DNA of 63,118 nucleotides from VAYN01 sp964540905 (GTDB taxonomy: Bacteria; Actinomycetota; Thermoleophilia; Solirubrobacterales; 70-9). The translations under genes and the position numbers were made by a program. Positions within the stretch are counted from its first letter, which is position 1. Every line of letters starts with the position of its first letter. Below the pieces are notes generated by a model, which searched no databases, had not been told where the DNA came from, and saw only the letters and a list, made by a program, of their open reading frames with translations. Where the stretch lies: contig CAZIOS010000015.1 in NCBI GenBank assembly GCA_964540905.1, positions 1 to 63,118 on the forward strand. The letters are read 5' to 3'. Below are positions 38,357 through 45,704 of this stretch, one piece after another.

Positions 38357-39705
38357 CCGCCGTCGCCGATCGCATCCACGCCCTGCCGCGGCGTTACGGC
38401 AGGACGACCCTGGTCCTGCTGGCGCTGATCGCCGTGCTCGGCCTCGGGCTGCGCGCCTACGCGGTCGTCCACCCCGTCGCCAACCCGGCCGACGACTCGC
38501 ACGCCTACTACGCGCTGGCCAAGTCGCTCTACGAGGAAGGCAGCTACGGCGGGCCCGGCTTCCACGACCCCAGCGACTGGTCGCCGGGGGCGCCGCTGCT
38601 CTACGCCGCCAGCTTCTACGCAACCGGCGGTGCGCGCGAAGGCACCGCCCGCATCGTCGAGGCGCTGCTGGGGATCGCGGCGATCCTCGTCGTCTTCGCC
38701 CTCGGCGAGCGGCTCGGCGGCCGCACGGCGGGATTGCTGGCGGCATTCGCGGTCGCCGCCTACCCGCCGTTCATCCACGCCACCGGCGAGCTGATGAGCG
38801 AGCCGCCGGCAATCCTGACCCTGCCGGCGGCGGTGCTGGCCTTCCTCTGGGCGAGCGAGCGCAAGCAGCCGTGGGCCTGGCTGGCGCCGGGCCTGCTGTT
38901 CGGGCTGACGGCGATGTTCCGACCCGAGTACCTGCTGGTCGGCGCCGCCTTCGCCGTCCTCGCCGCGATCCGGATCGGGATGGCGCGCGGCTGGCGCCCG
39001 GGGCTGGCCGGGGCGGCGCTGCTGGTCGCGGCGATGGCGCTGCCGATCGTCCCCTGGACGATCCGCAACGTCGACGTCCTCGGCCGCCTGGTGCCGATCT
39101 CGACCGGCGGCGGCAAGGCGCTCTACGTCGGCACCTACCTGCCCGCCGACGGCGAATACCAGCGGGTCAAGGCACTGCTCTACGAACGCTACGAACACAA
39201 GTCGTTGCCGCCGAACTCCGAAGCCCTCAACGCAGTCAACCCGGTGCCGCTGTTCAACCGGGTCGCCCGCCGCTACCCGGACCTCCCCCGCGACTCGGCC
39301 CTGGGCAAGATCGGCAAGCAGGACTTCTCCAAGTACTTCGGCGAAGACCCGCTCGGCTACCTGGCGATGACGGCGCGCAAGGTCGGGCGAATCTGGAGCA
39401 GCGGCCCCGGGGTGGCGATGAGCAGCGGCGTCGGGCGCGCGATCCAGATCCTGCTGGTGGCGCTTGGCCTGGCCGGGCTGGTGCTGCTGGGCCGGCGCCG
39501 GCGCTGGTGGGAGCTGGTCGCCCTGGCGACGCCGATCGCCCTGGTCACCGCGGTCGGCGCGATCTCGCTGGCGGCGCCGCGGCGCAACGAGGCGCTGATG
39601 ACGCTGGTCTTCCCACTTGCCGCCCTGGCGCTGTCATCTGGCTTCGCGGCCATATCCTCTGGCCGCCAATGGTCCCCAGAGCAGGCATCTTCCCCGCCGA
39701 GCTGA
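38353..39705 (+). CDS. Membrane glycosyltransferase, PMT/ArnT-like (GT-C), paralog
   Basis: 450 residues, polytopic. The TTG at 38353 overlaps the preceding stop (TTGA). N-terminal LGLGLRAYAVVHPVANPADDSHAYYALAKSL carries the DD motif expected for GT-C catalysis; also FRPEYLLVGAAF, PWTIRNVDVLGRLVPISTGGGKALYVGTYLPADG and KVGRIWSSGPG. A tandem duplication of the preceding gene is evident. Probable function: sugar transfer from a polyprenyl-phosphate donor made by the GT2 enzyme downstream. The 3' end overlaps that gene by 37 nt. Confidence 0.75.
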   Translation: MTAVADRIHALPRRYGRTTLVLLALIAVLGLGLRAYAVVHPVANPADDSHAYYALAKSLYEEGSYGGPGFHDPSDWSPGAPLLYAASFYATGGAREGTARIVEALLGIAAILVVFALGERLGGRTAGLLAAFAVAAYPPFIHATGELMSEPPAILTLPAAVLAFLWASERKQPWAWLAPGLLFGLTAMFRPEYLLVGAAFAVLAAIRIGMARGWRPGLAGAALLVAAMALPIVPWTIRNVDVLGRLVPISTGGGKALYVGTYLPADGEYQRVKALLYERYEHKSLPPNSEALNAVNPVPLFNRVARRYPDLPRDSALGKIGKQDFSKYFGEDPLGYLAMTARKVGRIWSSGPGVAMSSGVGRAIQILLVALGLAGLVLLGRRRRWWELVALATPIALVTAVGAISLAAPRRNEALMTLVFPLAALALSSGFAAISSGRQWSPEQASSPPS

Positions 39706-40736
39706 CGGCGCTGCGCAGCGCCGGTCTGCTGATCGGCCTCGCGATCGTCGCCTACGCCGTCGTCCGCCGGCGCTCCCTGCGCAACGCTGAGGTGCTGCTC
39801 CTGCTCGCCGCCGGGCTCGGCCTGGCGCTGGTCTCCGGCACCGAAATCACCGACAGGCTGCTCTCCGCCTTCTCCTTCGAAAAGGGCAACGGCGGCCGCA
39901 TCCTCGGCCTCGCGGTATTCGCGATCTTCGTCCTCTTCGGGTTGACGCTGCGGGCGCTCTCGCAGGCGGCGCGCAACTCGCGCCAGCTCGCGGCGGCGCT
40001 CGAGGGGCTGGCCTGGGAGGAGTTCCGCCAGGCGGGGCTGCCGCAGCGCTTCCGGGGCAAGATCGCGGTCCTGGTCCCCGCCTACAACGAGGCCGAGAAC
40101 ATCGGCACCGTGCTCGACCAGATGCCGAGCGAGGTCTGCGGCGTCGCCACCGAAACGCTGGTCGTCGACGACGGCTCCCGCGACGGCACCGGCGACGTCG
40201 CCGCCGAGCACGGCGCCGCGGTCGCCCGCCACGTCGCCAACCGCGGCGGCGGCGCCGCCCTGCGCACCGGCTACCGGCTGATGGTCGAATCCGGGCCCGA
40301 GGTCGTCGTCACCCTCGACGCCGACGGCCAGCACCTGCCGGCGGAGATGGAGCGGCTGGTCAAACCGGTGCTCGACGGCGAGGTCGACGTCGCCCACGGC
40401 TCGCGCGTGCTCGGCCATGCCGACCGCAACCACTTCGCCCGCGAGCTCGGCATCGTCTTCTTCAACCGCCTCGTCTCGCTGATCACCCGCACCCACGTCA
40501 CCGACTGCTCCAACGGCTACCGCGCCGTCCGCACCACGGTCCTCCCCCAGCTGGTCCTGCGCCAGGAGCAGTTCCACACCTCCGAGTTCATGATCGAGGC
40601 GATCAAGCGCGGGATCCCGGCCAAGGAGGTCCCGATCACGGTCGAGCAGCGGCTGCACGGGCACTCGAAGAAGCCGGCGGTGTTCCGCTACGGGGTGGGG
40701 TTCGCGAACGCGATCGTCAGGACCTGGCTGCGCTGA
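39669..40736 (+). CDS. GT2 glycosyltransferase, dolichyl/polyprenyl-phosphate sugar synthase-like
   Basis: 355 residues. The N-terminal ~125 residues carry three hydrophobic segments (DUF2304-like), followed by a GT-A domain: IAVLVPAYNEAENIGTVLDQM, TLVVDDGSRDGTGDVA, VVTLDADGQHLPAEMERL with the DxD-type aspartates, and EFMIEAIKRG near the end. This layout matches enzymes that load a sugar onto undecaprenyl phosphate for GT-C transferases such as the two upstream genes. Start at ATG 39669, inside the previous gene. Sugar unknown. Confidence 0.8.
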   Translation: MVPRAGIFPAELTALRSAGLLIGLAIVAYAVVRRRSLRNAEVLLLLAAGLGLALVSGTEITDRLLSAFSFEKGNGGRILGLAVFAIFVLFGLTLRALSQAARNSRQLAAALEGLAWEEFRQAGLPQRFRGKIAVLVPAYNEAENIGTVLDQMPSEVCGVATETLVVDDGSRDGTGDVAAEHGAAVARHVANRGGGAALRTGYRLMVESGPEVVVTLDADGQHLPAEMERLVKPVLDGEVDVAHGSRVLGHADRNHFARELGIVFFNRLVSLITRTHVTDCSNGYRAVRTTVLPQLVLRQEQFHTSEFMIEAIKRGIPAKEVPITVEQRLHGHSKKPAVFRYGVGFANAIVRTWLR

Positions 40737-40739
40737 GGA

Positions 40740-41024
40740 TCAGCGCACTCCCGGGTGCCGGACCTCGGCCGGGTCCGGCAGGTACAGGTCCATGCCGCAG
40801 CGCGGGCAGACCTGCACGTAGAGCTTCAGCGCCTTGTGGCAGTTGGGGCACTGGCGTTCCGGTTCGTCCTTCTCGACCCGGTAGAGGATCACCGCGGCGA
40901 GGCCGAGGAGCGGCAGCACGGCGCCGACCAGGAACCAGATCCAGAACGAGCTGCCCTTGCTCTTGCCGATGATCGCGGTGGCGAGGCCGAAGAAGAAGAC
41001 GATGACCAGGTACTCGTCGCCCAT
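40740..41024 (-). CDS. Small membrane protein with C-terminal zinc ribbon
   Basis: 94 residues. Two hydrophobic segments (YLVIVFFFGLATAIIG and FWIWFLVGAVLPLLGLAAVILY) and then a zinc ribbon with two CPxC knuckles, CPNCHKALKLYVQVCPRCG. Start at ATG 41024, 5 nt past the ndh stop, so it belongs to an ndh operon. Stop is 4 nt from the convergent GT2 stop. Similar small proteins are common in actinobacteria; function unknown. Confidence 0.75.
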   Translation of the reverse strand: MGDEYLVIVFFFGLATAIIGKSKGSSFWIWFLVGAVLPLLGLAAVILYRVEKDEPERQCPNCHKALKLYVQVCPRCGMDLYLPDPAEVRHPGVR

Positions 41025-41029
41025 CGCCG

Positions 41030-42301
41030 CTACCTCAGCGGTTTCGGGTGGCCGATCGAGCCGACCTCGGAGATGTCGCGGCGGAATGGCAAACCGGCGG
41101 TCCAGTCGAGCACGGCGCGCGCCTTGCGGGCAGCGCCCGGGATCTGGCTCATATGGTAGGTCCGCGCCAGCCACCAGGCCGGGAAGCCGCGGAAGGTGCG
41201 GTCCCCGATCCGGCCGACCGCCTTGTAGCGGCCGAGGTTGACGAAGGAGGCTTCGCTGCGGTACTCGAACGGCCGCGGCGCCCCGATCCCCAGCTCGGCG
41301 GCGATGTTGCGGGCCGCCACCGGGCCCTGGCGGACGGCGATCTGCGCGGTCGGTGGGCAGAGCCCGCCGCGCGGGTCCGGCGCCGCGGCGCAGTCGCCGA
41401 TCGCCCAGACCGAGTCGAGGCCGCGCACCCGCAGCTGTTCGTCGACGGGCACCCGGCCGCGCTCGTCGAGCGGCAGGCTGAGGTCCCTGAGGACCGGCTG
41501 CGGCGCCACGCCCGCGGTCCAGACGACGGTCGTCGTCGCCAGCGTCTCGCCGCTGGAGAGGCGGGCGGAATTCGCCTCGACCCGCTCCAGCGTCGTCTCC
41601 AGGCGGATGTCGATGCCGCGCCCGCGCAGCTCGCGCAGGGCGTAGGCGGCCAGCTGCGGGTCGATCTCCGGCAGCACCCGATCGGTCGCCTCGACCAGGA
41701 CCCAGCGCATCCCGTGCAGCCGCGCCCGCGGATAGCTCTCGATCGCGTCGGCGGCGAAGTCCTGCAGCTCGGCCAGGGCCTCGAGGCCGGCGTAGCCACC
41801 GCCGACGAAGACGTAGGTGAGCAGTTCTTCGCGGCGACCGGGGTCGTCGGTCGCGTTGGCTTCCTCGAGCGTCTCGACCACGTGGTTGCGCAAGTAGATC
41901 GCGTCGGCGAGGCTCTTGAACCCGACCGCGTGCTCCTCGAGCCCGGGGACCGGCAGCACCCGTGAGACCGAGCCCAGCGCCAGCAGCAGCTGGTCGTAGG
42001 GAAGCGTCTCCACCTGGCCGTACTTGGCTCGCAGCTCGACCGTCTTCGCCACCGGGTCGTGGCCGACGATCGAGCCCAGCCGCAGGTAGGTCCGCTTGAG
42101 GATCTCGCGCAGCGGCGTCACCACGTGCCGCGGCTCCAGGGTCCCCGCCGCCGCCTCCGGCAGGAACGGCGTGTAGAGCGCGAAGTTGGTCTCGTTGACC
42201 AGGACCAGCCGCGCCGACTGCCGCGGCATCGTCCTCTCCAGCTCCCGCGCCGCCGCCGCGCCGCCGAAGCCGCCACCCGCGATCACGACGTTCCAGGCCA
42301 T
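41030..42301 (-). CDS. ndh: Type II NADH dehydrogenase (NDH-2)
   Basis: Non-proton-pumping NADH:quinone oxidoreductase, peripheral to the membrane. 423 residues. FAD motif VVIAGGGFGGAAAARELE at the N-terminus, NADH motif YVFVGGGYAGLEALAELQDFA (about 165-185), AIGDCAA for FAD, and the C-terminal membrane-associating part. The menaquinone made by the men genes would be its acceptor. A 9-bp inverted repeat lies 13-41 bp before the ATG, and a transposon begins 61 bp upstream. Confidence 0.92.
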   Translation of the reverse strand: MAWNVVIAGGGFGGAAAARELERTMPRQSARLVLVNETNFALYTPFLPEAAAGTLEPRHVVTPLREILKRTYLRLGSIVGHDPVAKTVELRAKYGQVETLPYDQLLLALGSVSRVLPVPGLEEHAVGFKSLADAIYLRNHVVETLEEANATDDPGRREELLTYVFVGGGYAGLEALAELQDFAADAIESYPRARLHGMRWVLVEATDRVLPEIDPQLAAYALRELRGRGIDIRLETTLERVEANSARLSSGETLATTTVVWTAGVAPQPVLRDLSLPLDERGRVPVDEQLRVRGLDSVWAIGDCAAAPDPRGGLCPPTAQIAVRQGPVAARNIAAELGIGAPRPFEYRSEASFVNLGRYKAVGRIGDRTFRGFPAWWLARTYHMSQIPGAARKARAVLDWTAGLPFRRDISEVGSIGHPKPLR

Positions 42302-42313
42302 GCCGTCACCGTA

Positions 42314-42342
42314 GCACTTTGTAACAAGCTGTCACAAAGTGC
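42314..42342. promoter_or_regulatory. Candidate operator ahead of ndh
   Basis: GCACTTTGT (42314-42322) and ACAAAGTGC (42334-42342) are perfect 9-bp arms with an 11-nt spacer. On the minus strand the centre reads TTGTGACAGCTTGTTACAA, reminiscent of the redox repressor Rex box TTGTGA-N6-TCACAA but one base longer. A TetR-type operator is also possible. Confidence 0.5.
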
Positions 42343-42361
42343 GGGAAGCGGGGATTATGTA

Positions 42362-42391
42362 CTTGACACAGGGTTAGATAGCGCATAGGCT
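42362..42391 (+). promoter_or_regulatory. Left terminal repeat with inward promoter
   Basis: The repeat contains a perfect -35 box TTGACA (42363-42368), followed after 17 nt by TAGGCT (42386-42391), a weak -10. It points into the transposase. The same TTGACA is present, pointing inward, in the right repeat. Confidence 0.5.
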
Positions 42392-42521
42392 AGCCCTGTG
42401 AATCCGACTTGCGGCTATCCAGAGCGGTTTTCTTGGCCGTCTCCCGAACTTTCTTCGGGAACAATTTCTTCATCACGTCCTCGTCGGTCAGCTCGCGAGC
42501 TTTCTTCTTCTTGCGGGGCAT
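42390..42521 (-). CDS. Small basic protein of the transposon
   Basis: 43 residues, MPRKKKKARELTDEDVMKKL onwards, ending near the left terminal repeat. Highly basic start followed by a predicted helix with acidic and basic faces. Its ATG (42521-42519) is back to back with the transposase ATG (42526), only 4 nt apart. The composition looks protein-like and I recall similar short PRKKK...ELT...LFPKK proteins near transposases, but no function is known. Could help transposition or repress the promoter. Confidence 0.55.
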   Translation of the reverse strand: MPRKKKKARELTDEDVMKKLFPKKVRETAKKTALDSRKSDSQG

Positions 42522-42525
42522 CGCT

Positions 42526-43437
42526 ATGAACCTCCCTGAACTGATCGAGCAGTTCCGCTCTGAGGACAAGTGCCGGGAATATCTCGAAGACCTGCGCTGG
42601 CCCCACGGGGTGCGCTGTCCGCGCTGCGGTAACGACTCGCTCTCGCGGATCGAGAAGCGCCACCAGTGGGAGTGCAACGAGGCGTCATGCCGCTACCAAT
42701 TCTCCGTGACCGCGGGGACGGTCTTCCATGACTCTCATCTTCCTCTCTGGAAGTGGTTCCTCGCGATCTACCTGATCGGCGAGTCCAAGAAGGGCATCAG
42801 CGCTAAGCAGCTTCAGCGGACCCTGGGCGTCTCCTACAAGACGGCCTGGTATCTCGGCCACCGGGTGCGCTCGGCGATGGAGGACGGCTCTCCTGTGCCG
42901 CTACAGGGCATCGTGGAGATTGACGAGACTTGGATCGGCGGCCTCAAGCGCCAGCGCAAGGGCGAGTCCAACCGCGCGAACAAGTCGATGGTGCTTGGCG
43001 CGATTGAGCGCGAGGGCGAGTTGCGGCTTGAGGTTCGCCAGGGACCAGGCCGCGAGTCCAAAGTCTCCTACCGCAGTTTCGTCAAAGACAACGTGGACGA
43101 CAAGGCCGAGTTTGTCTTCACCGACTCCGACTATGCCTGGGGCGATATGACCGACTGGGACACGGTGCATCGGAAGGTCGACCACGGCAAAGAAGAATGG
43201 GTTCGCGGGATCGTCCACACGAACACGATTGAGGGCGTCTGGAGCCTGTTCAAGCGCTCCGTGGTCGGCACCTATCACCAGATGAGCGCCAAGCACCTAC
43301 CGGCCTACTTGGACGAGATGGCGTTCCGGTTCAACAACCGAGATAACGCATTTCTGTTCCGCGACACGCTGCTGCGGATGATCGAGGGTGAGACGTTGCC
43401 CTACGCGGAGTTGGTGGCCGACGACGAGGCGGCTTAG
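42526..43437 (+). CDS. IS1595-family (ISXO2-like) transposase
   Basis: 303 residues. N-terminal zinc ribbon (CPRCGNDS...CNEASCRYQF) preceded by LIEQFRSEDKCREYLEDLRWPHG, typical of IS1595. Catalytic core: first Asp in IVEIDETWIGG, second in FVFTDSDYAWGDM, and the family's DDN-type third position in HTNTIEGVWSLFKRSVVGTYHQMS. Reading frame intact, so it is potentially active. The ATG at 42526 leaves its ribosome binding site within the opposing small ORF. Its stop overlaps the stop of the convergent cargo gene. Confidence 0.92.
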   Translation: MNLPELIEQFRSEDKCREYLEDLRWPHGVRCPRCGNDSLSRIEKRHQWECNEASCRYQFSVTAGTVFHDSHLPLWKWFLAIYLIGESKKGISAKQLQRTLGVSYKTAWYLGHRVRSAMEDGSPVPLQGIVEIDETWIGGLKRQRKGESNRANKSMVLGAIEREGELRLEVRQGPGRESKVSYRSFVKDNVDDKAEFVFTDSDYAWGDMTDWDTVHRKVDHGKEEWVRGIVHTNTIEGVWSLFKRSVVGTYHQMSAKHLPAYLDEMAFRFNNRDNAFLFRDTLLRMIEGETLPYAELVADDEAA

Positions 43438-44327
43438 GCGCCGTCGCCCTCACTTTCGACTTGGCGCACCCAATTCACGCTGTGTCTAGGGCTAGTCACC
43501 GAACGCTCGTAGGGACGGCGGTCCTCCGATACGGATACCTCCATCTCCACCTGGTGATTCAAGGCTTCGCGAAGCTCGTCAAGCTGCTCGTCTTGGAAGG
43601 TGGCACTCTCTACGTTTGGCTCGCCCTCGGTGTCTCCAATGACATCGATTCGGATTTCCGATTTCTTCGTGTCGATCCGGAACAGTCTGCCCCTAAGAGC
43701 TTTCGTCCCCAGGTCGTGTGGTGTCTTCTCTTCGAGCCACGCGGCCTTTGACTGCGCTTCGTCAACACCAACCTCAACGTCTGCCACGGCCTCTCCGTCG
43801 CGAACCATCTCCACCCGCAAGTCGGTGCCGCCATTCGCCAGCACGTTGTAGAGCCTCCGCAGCTCGTCGCCGATGCGCTCCGGCAACTCCTGAAGCGCCT
43901 CCTCCAGATTCGTGGAGGGAGCCAGCAGGGCGATCAAGGCGTCAAGTTCCTGGTACTCCTGACCGATCATCTGGCCGTCCGGCGGCGTAAGGCGCAAGGG
44001 AACCGCATAGCTGCCCGCTAGAGATGGAAGCGCCTCCAGCACTCGTCCTCCAGACACCACCGCAAGCGCACCCCGGCGATTGACTTCCAGACCGGCCTCG
44101 TTCACCTGCACCGCGTGGAACAGCTTGTCGAGATGATCTAGCAGTCCCGAGAGCGTTCCCACTCGGATCGCGTTCTCATCGGAAGCGCCGAGCGAAACGA
44201 ACAGACCGTCATGGATTAGCTGCCTTACGCGAGCAGACAGTCCAGCGAAATTTCGGATTGACTCGAACTCCGGATCGGGTAGATCCGGTTCGTTTTCGGG
44301 GGGGTCAGTCGGTCCCTCGCCGTTCAA
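43434..44327 (-). CDS. Transposon cargo: unknown 297-residue protein
   Basis: Start taken as TTG 44327, which overlaps the stop of the three-TM gene (TTGA); a longer frame runs upstream but only as a shadow of that gene. The N-terminus is acidic and proline-rich (EGPTDPPENEPDLPDPEFE). Then comes a mostly helical region (SIRNFAGLSARVRQLIHDGL) and a beta-rich C-terminal half (FRIDTKKSEIRIDVIGDTEG). No signal peptide, membrane segment or known motif is recognised. Soluble protein, probably working with the membrane partner encoded just upstream. Confidence 0.7.
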   Translation of the reverse strand: MNGEGPTDPPENEPDLPDPEFESIRNFAGLSARVRQLIHDGLFVSLGASDENAIRVGTLSGLLDHLDKLFHAVQVNEAGLEVNRRGALAVVSGGRVLEALPSLAGSYAVPLRLTPPDGQMIGQEYQELDALIALLAPSTNLEEALQELPERIGDELRRLYNVLANGGTDLRVEMVRDGEAVADVEVGVDEAQSKAAWLEEKTPHDLGTKALRGRLFRIDTKKSEIRIDVIGDTEGEPNVESATFQDEQLDELREALNHQVEMEVSVSEDRRPYERSVTSPRHSVNWVRQVESEGDGA

Positions 44328-44902
44328 TGCACGGCGACCGCGACGAAGGCCAAAACTAGCTCGGTACCAATCAGAAACATGGCGAAACCGCACGCTATCG
44401 CAGCCTTGTCGACAGCAGTGGCTCGCTCTGCATTGACCTTTCGGCGGTCTTCCGCAATTTTCGCGTAGGCATCGACCAGCTTGGCGCCTACAGCGGGGTT
44501 GCCAGCATAGGCAGCATCTCGGTAGTCCCGAATCGTTTTGACTTGAAGCGCTTCGTCGTTGCGAAGCCGCCAGGCTTCGTAGCTCCAAGTGAGGGCGATC
44601 CCCAAGCCGACGGTCGCCACCCCTCCCGCGACCATCAGCCACAGAATCAAGGGCGACGCGGCCTGGGTGCCAGTCGCGCTCAGCGTTTCATTGATCAGCG
44701 CTGCTACTACGGCTTGTACGACTGCGAAGAACGTCCCGGTCAGCGTGATCATGTTCCGCGACTTCGCATCCAGGCGTTCGCTGCGCTTGAACTCCTCGTC
44801 AATGATCGAGGTTGCAGCGTCGAGAAGGATGGTTAGCTGCGTTGCGGCGCCTCCGTCTTCCCTGATCGGCATGTTGGCCGGTGACTCAGAGCGTTCCGAC
44901 AT
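44324..44902 (-). CDS. Transposon cargo: three-TM protein, SLATT/PycTM-like
   Basis: 192 residues. Hydrophobic segments at about 50-71, 85-107 and 168-190. Before the first TM is FKRSERLDAKSRNMITLTGTFFAVVQ, resembling the R-x-D-x-K-type entry of SLATT and Pycsar-TM effector domains; between TM2 and TM3 is a charged helical stretch (EDRRKVNAERATAVDKAA). Such proteins are membrane-disrupting effectors in anti-phage systems. The match is by pattern only. It follows the XRE gene by 46 nt and overlaps the next cargo gene by 4 nt. Confidence 0.6.
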   Translation of the reverse strand: MSERSESPANMPIREDGGAATQLTILLDAATSIIDEEFKRSERLDAKSRNMITLTGTFFAVVQAVVAALINETLSATGTQAASPLILWLMVAGGVATVGLGIALTWSYEAWRLRNDEALQVKTIRDYRDAAYAGNPAVGAKLVDAYAKIAEDRRKVNAERATAVDKAAIACGFAMFLIGTELVLAFVAVAVH

Positions 44903-44948
44903 AGACCCATCGTCGCACTTTCATCGGTCCTCCCGCGTCGATCCAGGG

Positions 44949-45197
44949 TTAGCGAAATTCACCGGGGCGAGCCTCCCCCGGCGTCCATTCGATCCCCGCC
45001 AGCAGCTCATTGGGATCGCCTTCAAGCGCTGCGGCGAGCTTGATCAACGTGTCGATGCGCGGCAGTCGGTCGCCGCGCTCAAGCTGACTGACCTCCGTCC
45101 GGTGAAGCGACGCCCGGAAGCCAAGCTCTTCCTGGCTGATACTGGCGCGCCGCCGAAGGACCACGAGGTTATGAGCGAACTGCTGAGCCACGCTCAC
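44949..45197 (-). CDS. Transposon cargo: XRE-family HTH protein
   Basis: 82 residues, a single XRE domain: FAHNLVVLRRRASISQEELGFRASLHRTEVSQLERGDRLPRIDTLIKLAAALEGDPNELL. The GTG start at 45197 overlaps the upstream winged-helix gene stop (GTGA). Likely represses or autoregulates the cargo operon, as small XRE proteins do in toxin-antitoxin and defence islands. Confidence 0.85.
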   Translation of the reverse strand: MSVAQQFAHNLVVLRRRASISQEELGFRASLHRTEVSQLERGDRLPRIDTLIKLAAALEGDPNELLAGIEWTPGEARPGEFR

Positions 45198-45430
45198 AGC
45201 GACTCCAAGCGGTCGAAGTGGAGCGCAGCCCGCGTCGGCGTAATCAGGTTGTCGACGTGATGCAGAAGCCCAACAGCGACCAGGGCGTCTATCGCGTAGT
45301 CGGCCTCCCGACCGAACTCCTTCTTCACGTCCTTGACCCAGAGCCGCGCCGGATGCTCTGCAAGAACAAGTGCCAACAGTGCTTTCTGGGTGCGCTCATT
45401 CAGCGTCGCCGCACTACCCTTTGCCCGCAT
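45194..45430 (-). CDS. Transposon cargo: small winged-helix-like protein
   Basis: 78 residues. NERTQKALLALVLAEHPARLWVKDVKKEFGREADYAIDALVAVGLLHHVDNLITPTRAALHFDRLESL reads as helix-helix-helix-wing, like a MarR/ArsR-type minimal DNA-binding domain. First gene of the cargo operon, 103 nt inside the right terminal repeat, whose inward TTGACA could be its -35. Overlaps the XRE gene by 4 nt; the pair is probably a co-acting regulator. Confidence 0.65.
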   Translation of the reverse strand: MRAKGSAATLNERTQKALLALVLAEHPARLWVKDVKKEFGREADYAIDALVAVGLLHHVDNLITPTRAALHFDRLESL

Positions 45431-45632
45431 GGGAAGACCACCTTCCTGTGCCGGGCCGGGGGCCGTTCACGCGGTGCCCCGGCCATTTATCTCCTATCTG
45501 GCCGGGGAAGGTAGTCGCGGGCTACGACCGATTCTCACCCTGTGTCAAGGGGATAACCCCCCGGGAAGCCACTTTCAGCTCCGGGTTAGCAAGACCCGGT
45601 CGGCCGTCGGAGCCCGGGTCGGCCGTCGATGG

Positions 45633-45700
45633 AGGCGGTCGGGGGAGGTCTCGACGGAGCCTCCCCGCTGTTGCTCCGGCGAGGCCTCCCCCGACCGCCT
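45633..45700 (-). terminator. Long hairpin directly after gatB
   Basis: Arms AGGCGGTCGGGGGAGG (45633-45648) and CCTCCCCCGACCGCCT (45685-45700) are a perfect 16-bp inverted repeat, extended inward by CTCG/CGAG and CGGAGC/GCTCCG. It begins 4 nt after the gatB stop. No U-run follows, so it is a terminator-like or mRNA-end structure rather than a textbook terminator. Core unrelated to families A and B. Confidence 0.6.
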
Positions 45701-45704
45701 TCGC

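Larger units (their letters stand above)
42362..45549. mobile_element. IS1595-type transposon with passenger genes
   Basis: Terminal inverted repeats CTTGACACAGGGTTAGA (42362-42378) and, on the minus strand, CTTGACACAGGGTGAGA (45549-45533) match at 16 of 17 positions. They bound about 3.2 kb carrying an ISXO2/IS1595 transposase, a small divergent ORF and four cargo genes. Composition is visibly less GC-rich than the flanks. An 8-bp target duplication is expected for the family, but the flanks (ATTATGTA, GGGATAAC) do not match clearly. Insertion lies between ndh and gatB. Confidence 0.85.

Noticed and set aside
43434..44642. Longer 402-residue version of the cargo protein
   Set aside because: The first 105 residues are a Cys/Arg-rich shadow of the three-TM gene; TTG 44327 overlapping that gene's stop is the sensible start.
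42350..45557. Target-site duplication of the IS1595-type element
   Set aside because: The 8-bp flanks ATTATGTA and GGGATAAC do not match; a shifted reading (GGGATTAT/GGGATAAC) matches only 6 of 8, so no duplication is claimed.
45593..45630. Direct repeat of CCCGG(G)TCGGCCGTCG
   Set aside because: Two short GC-rich copies next to the transposon end; could be chance or a local slippage product, and no role is apparent.
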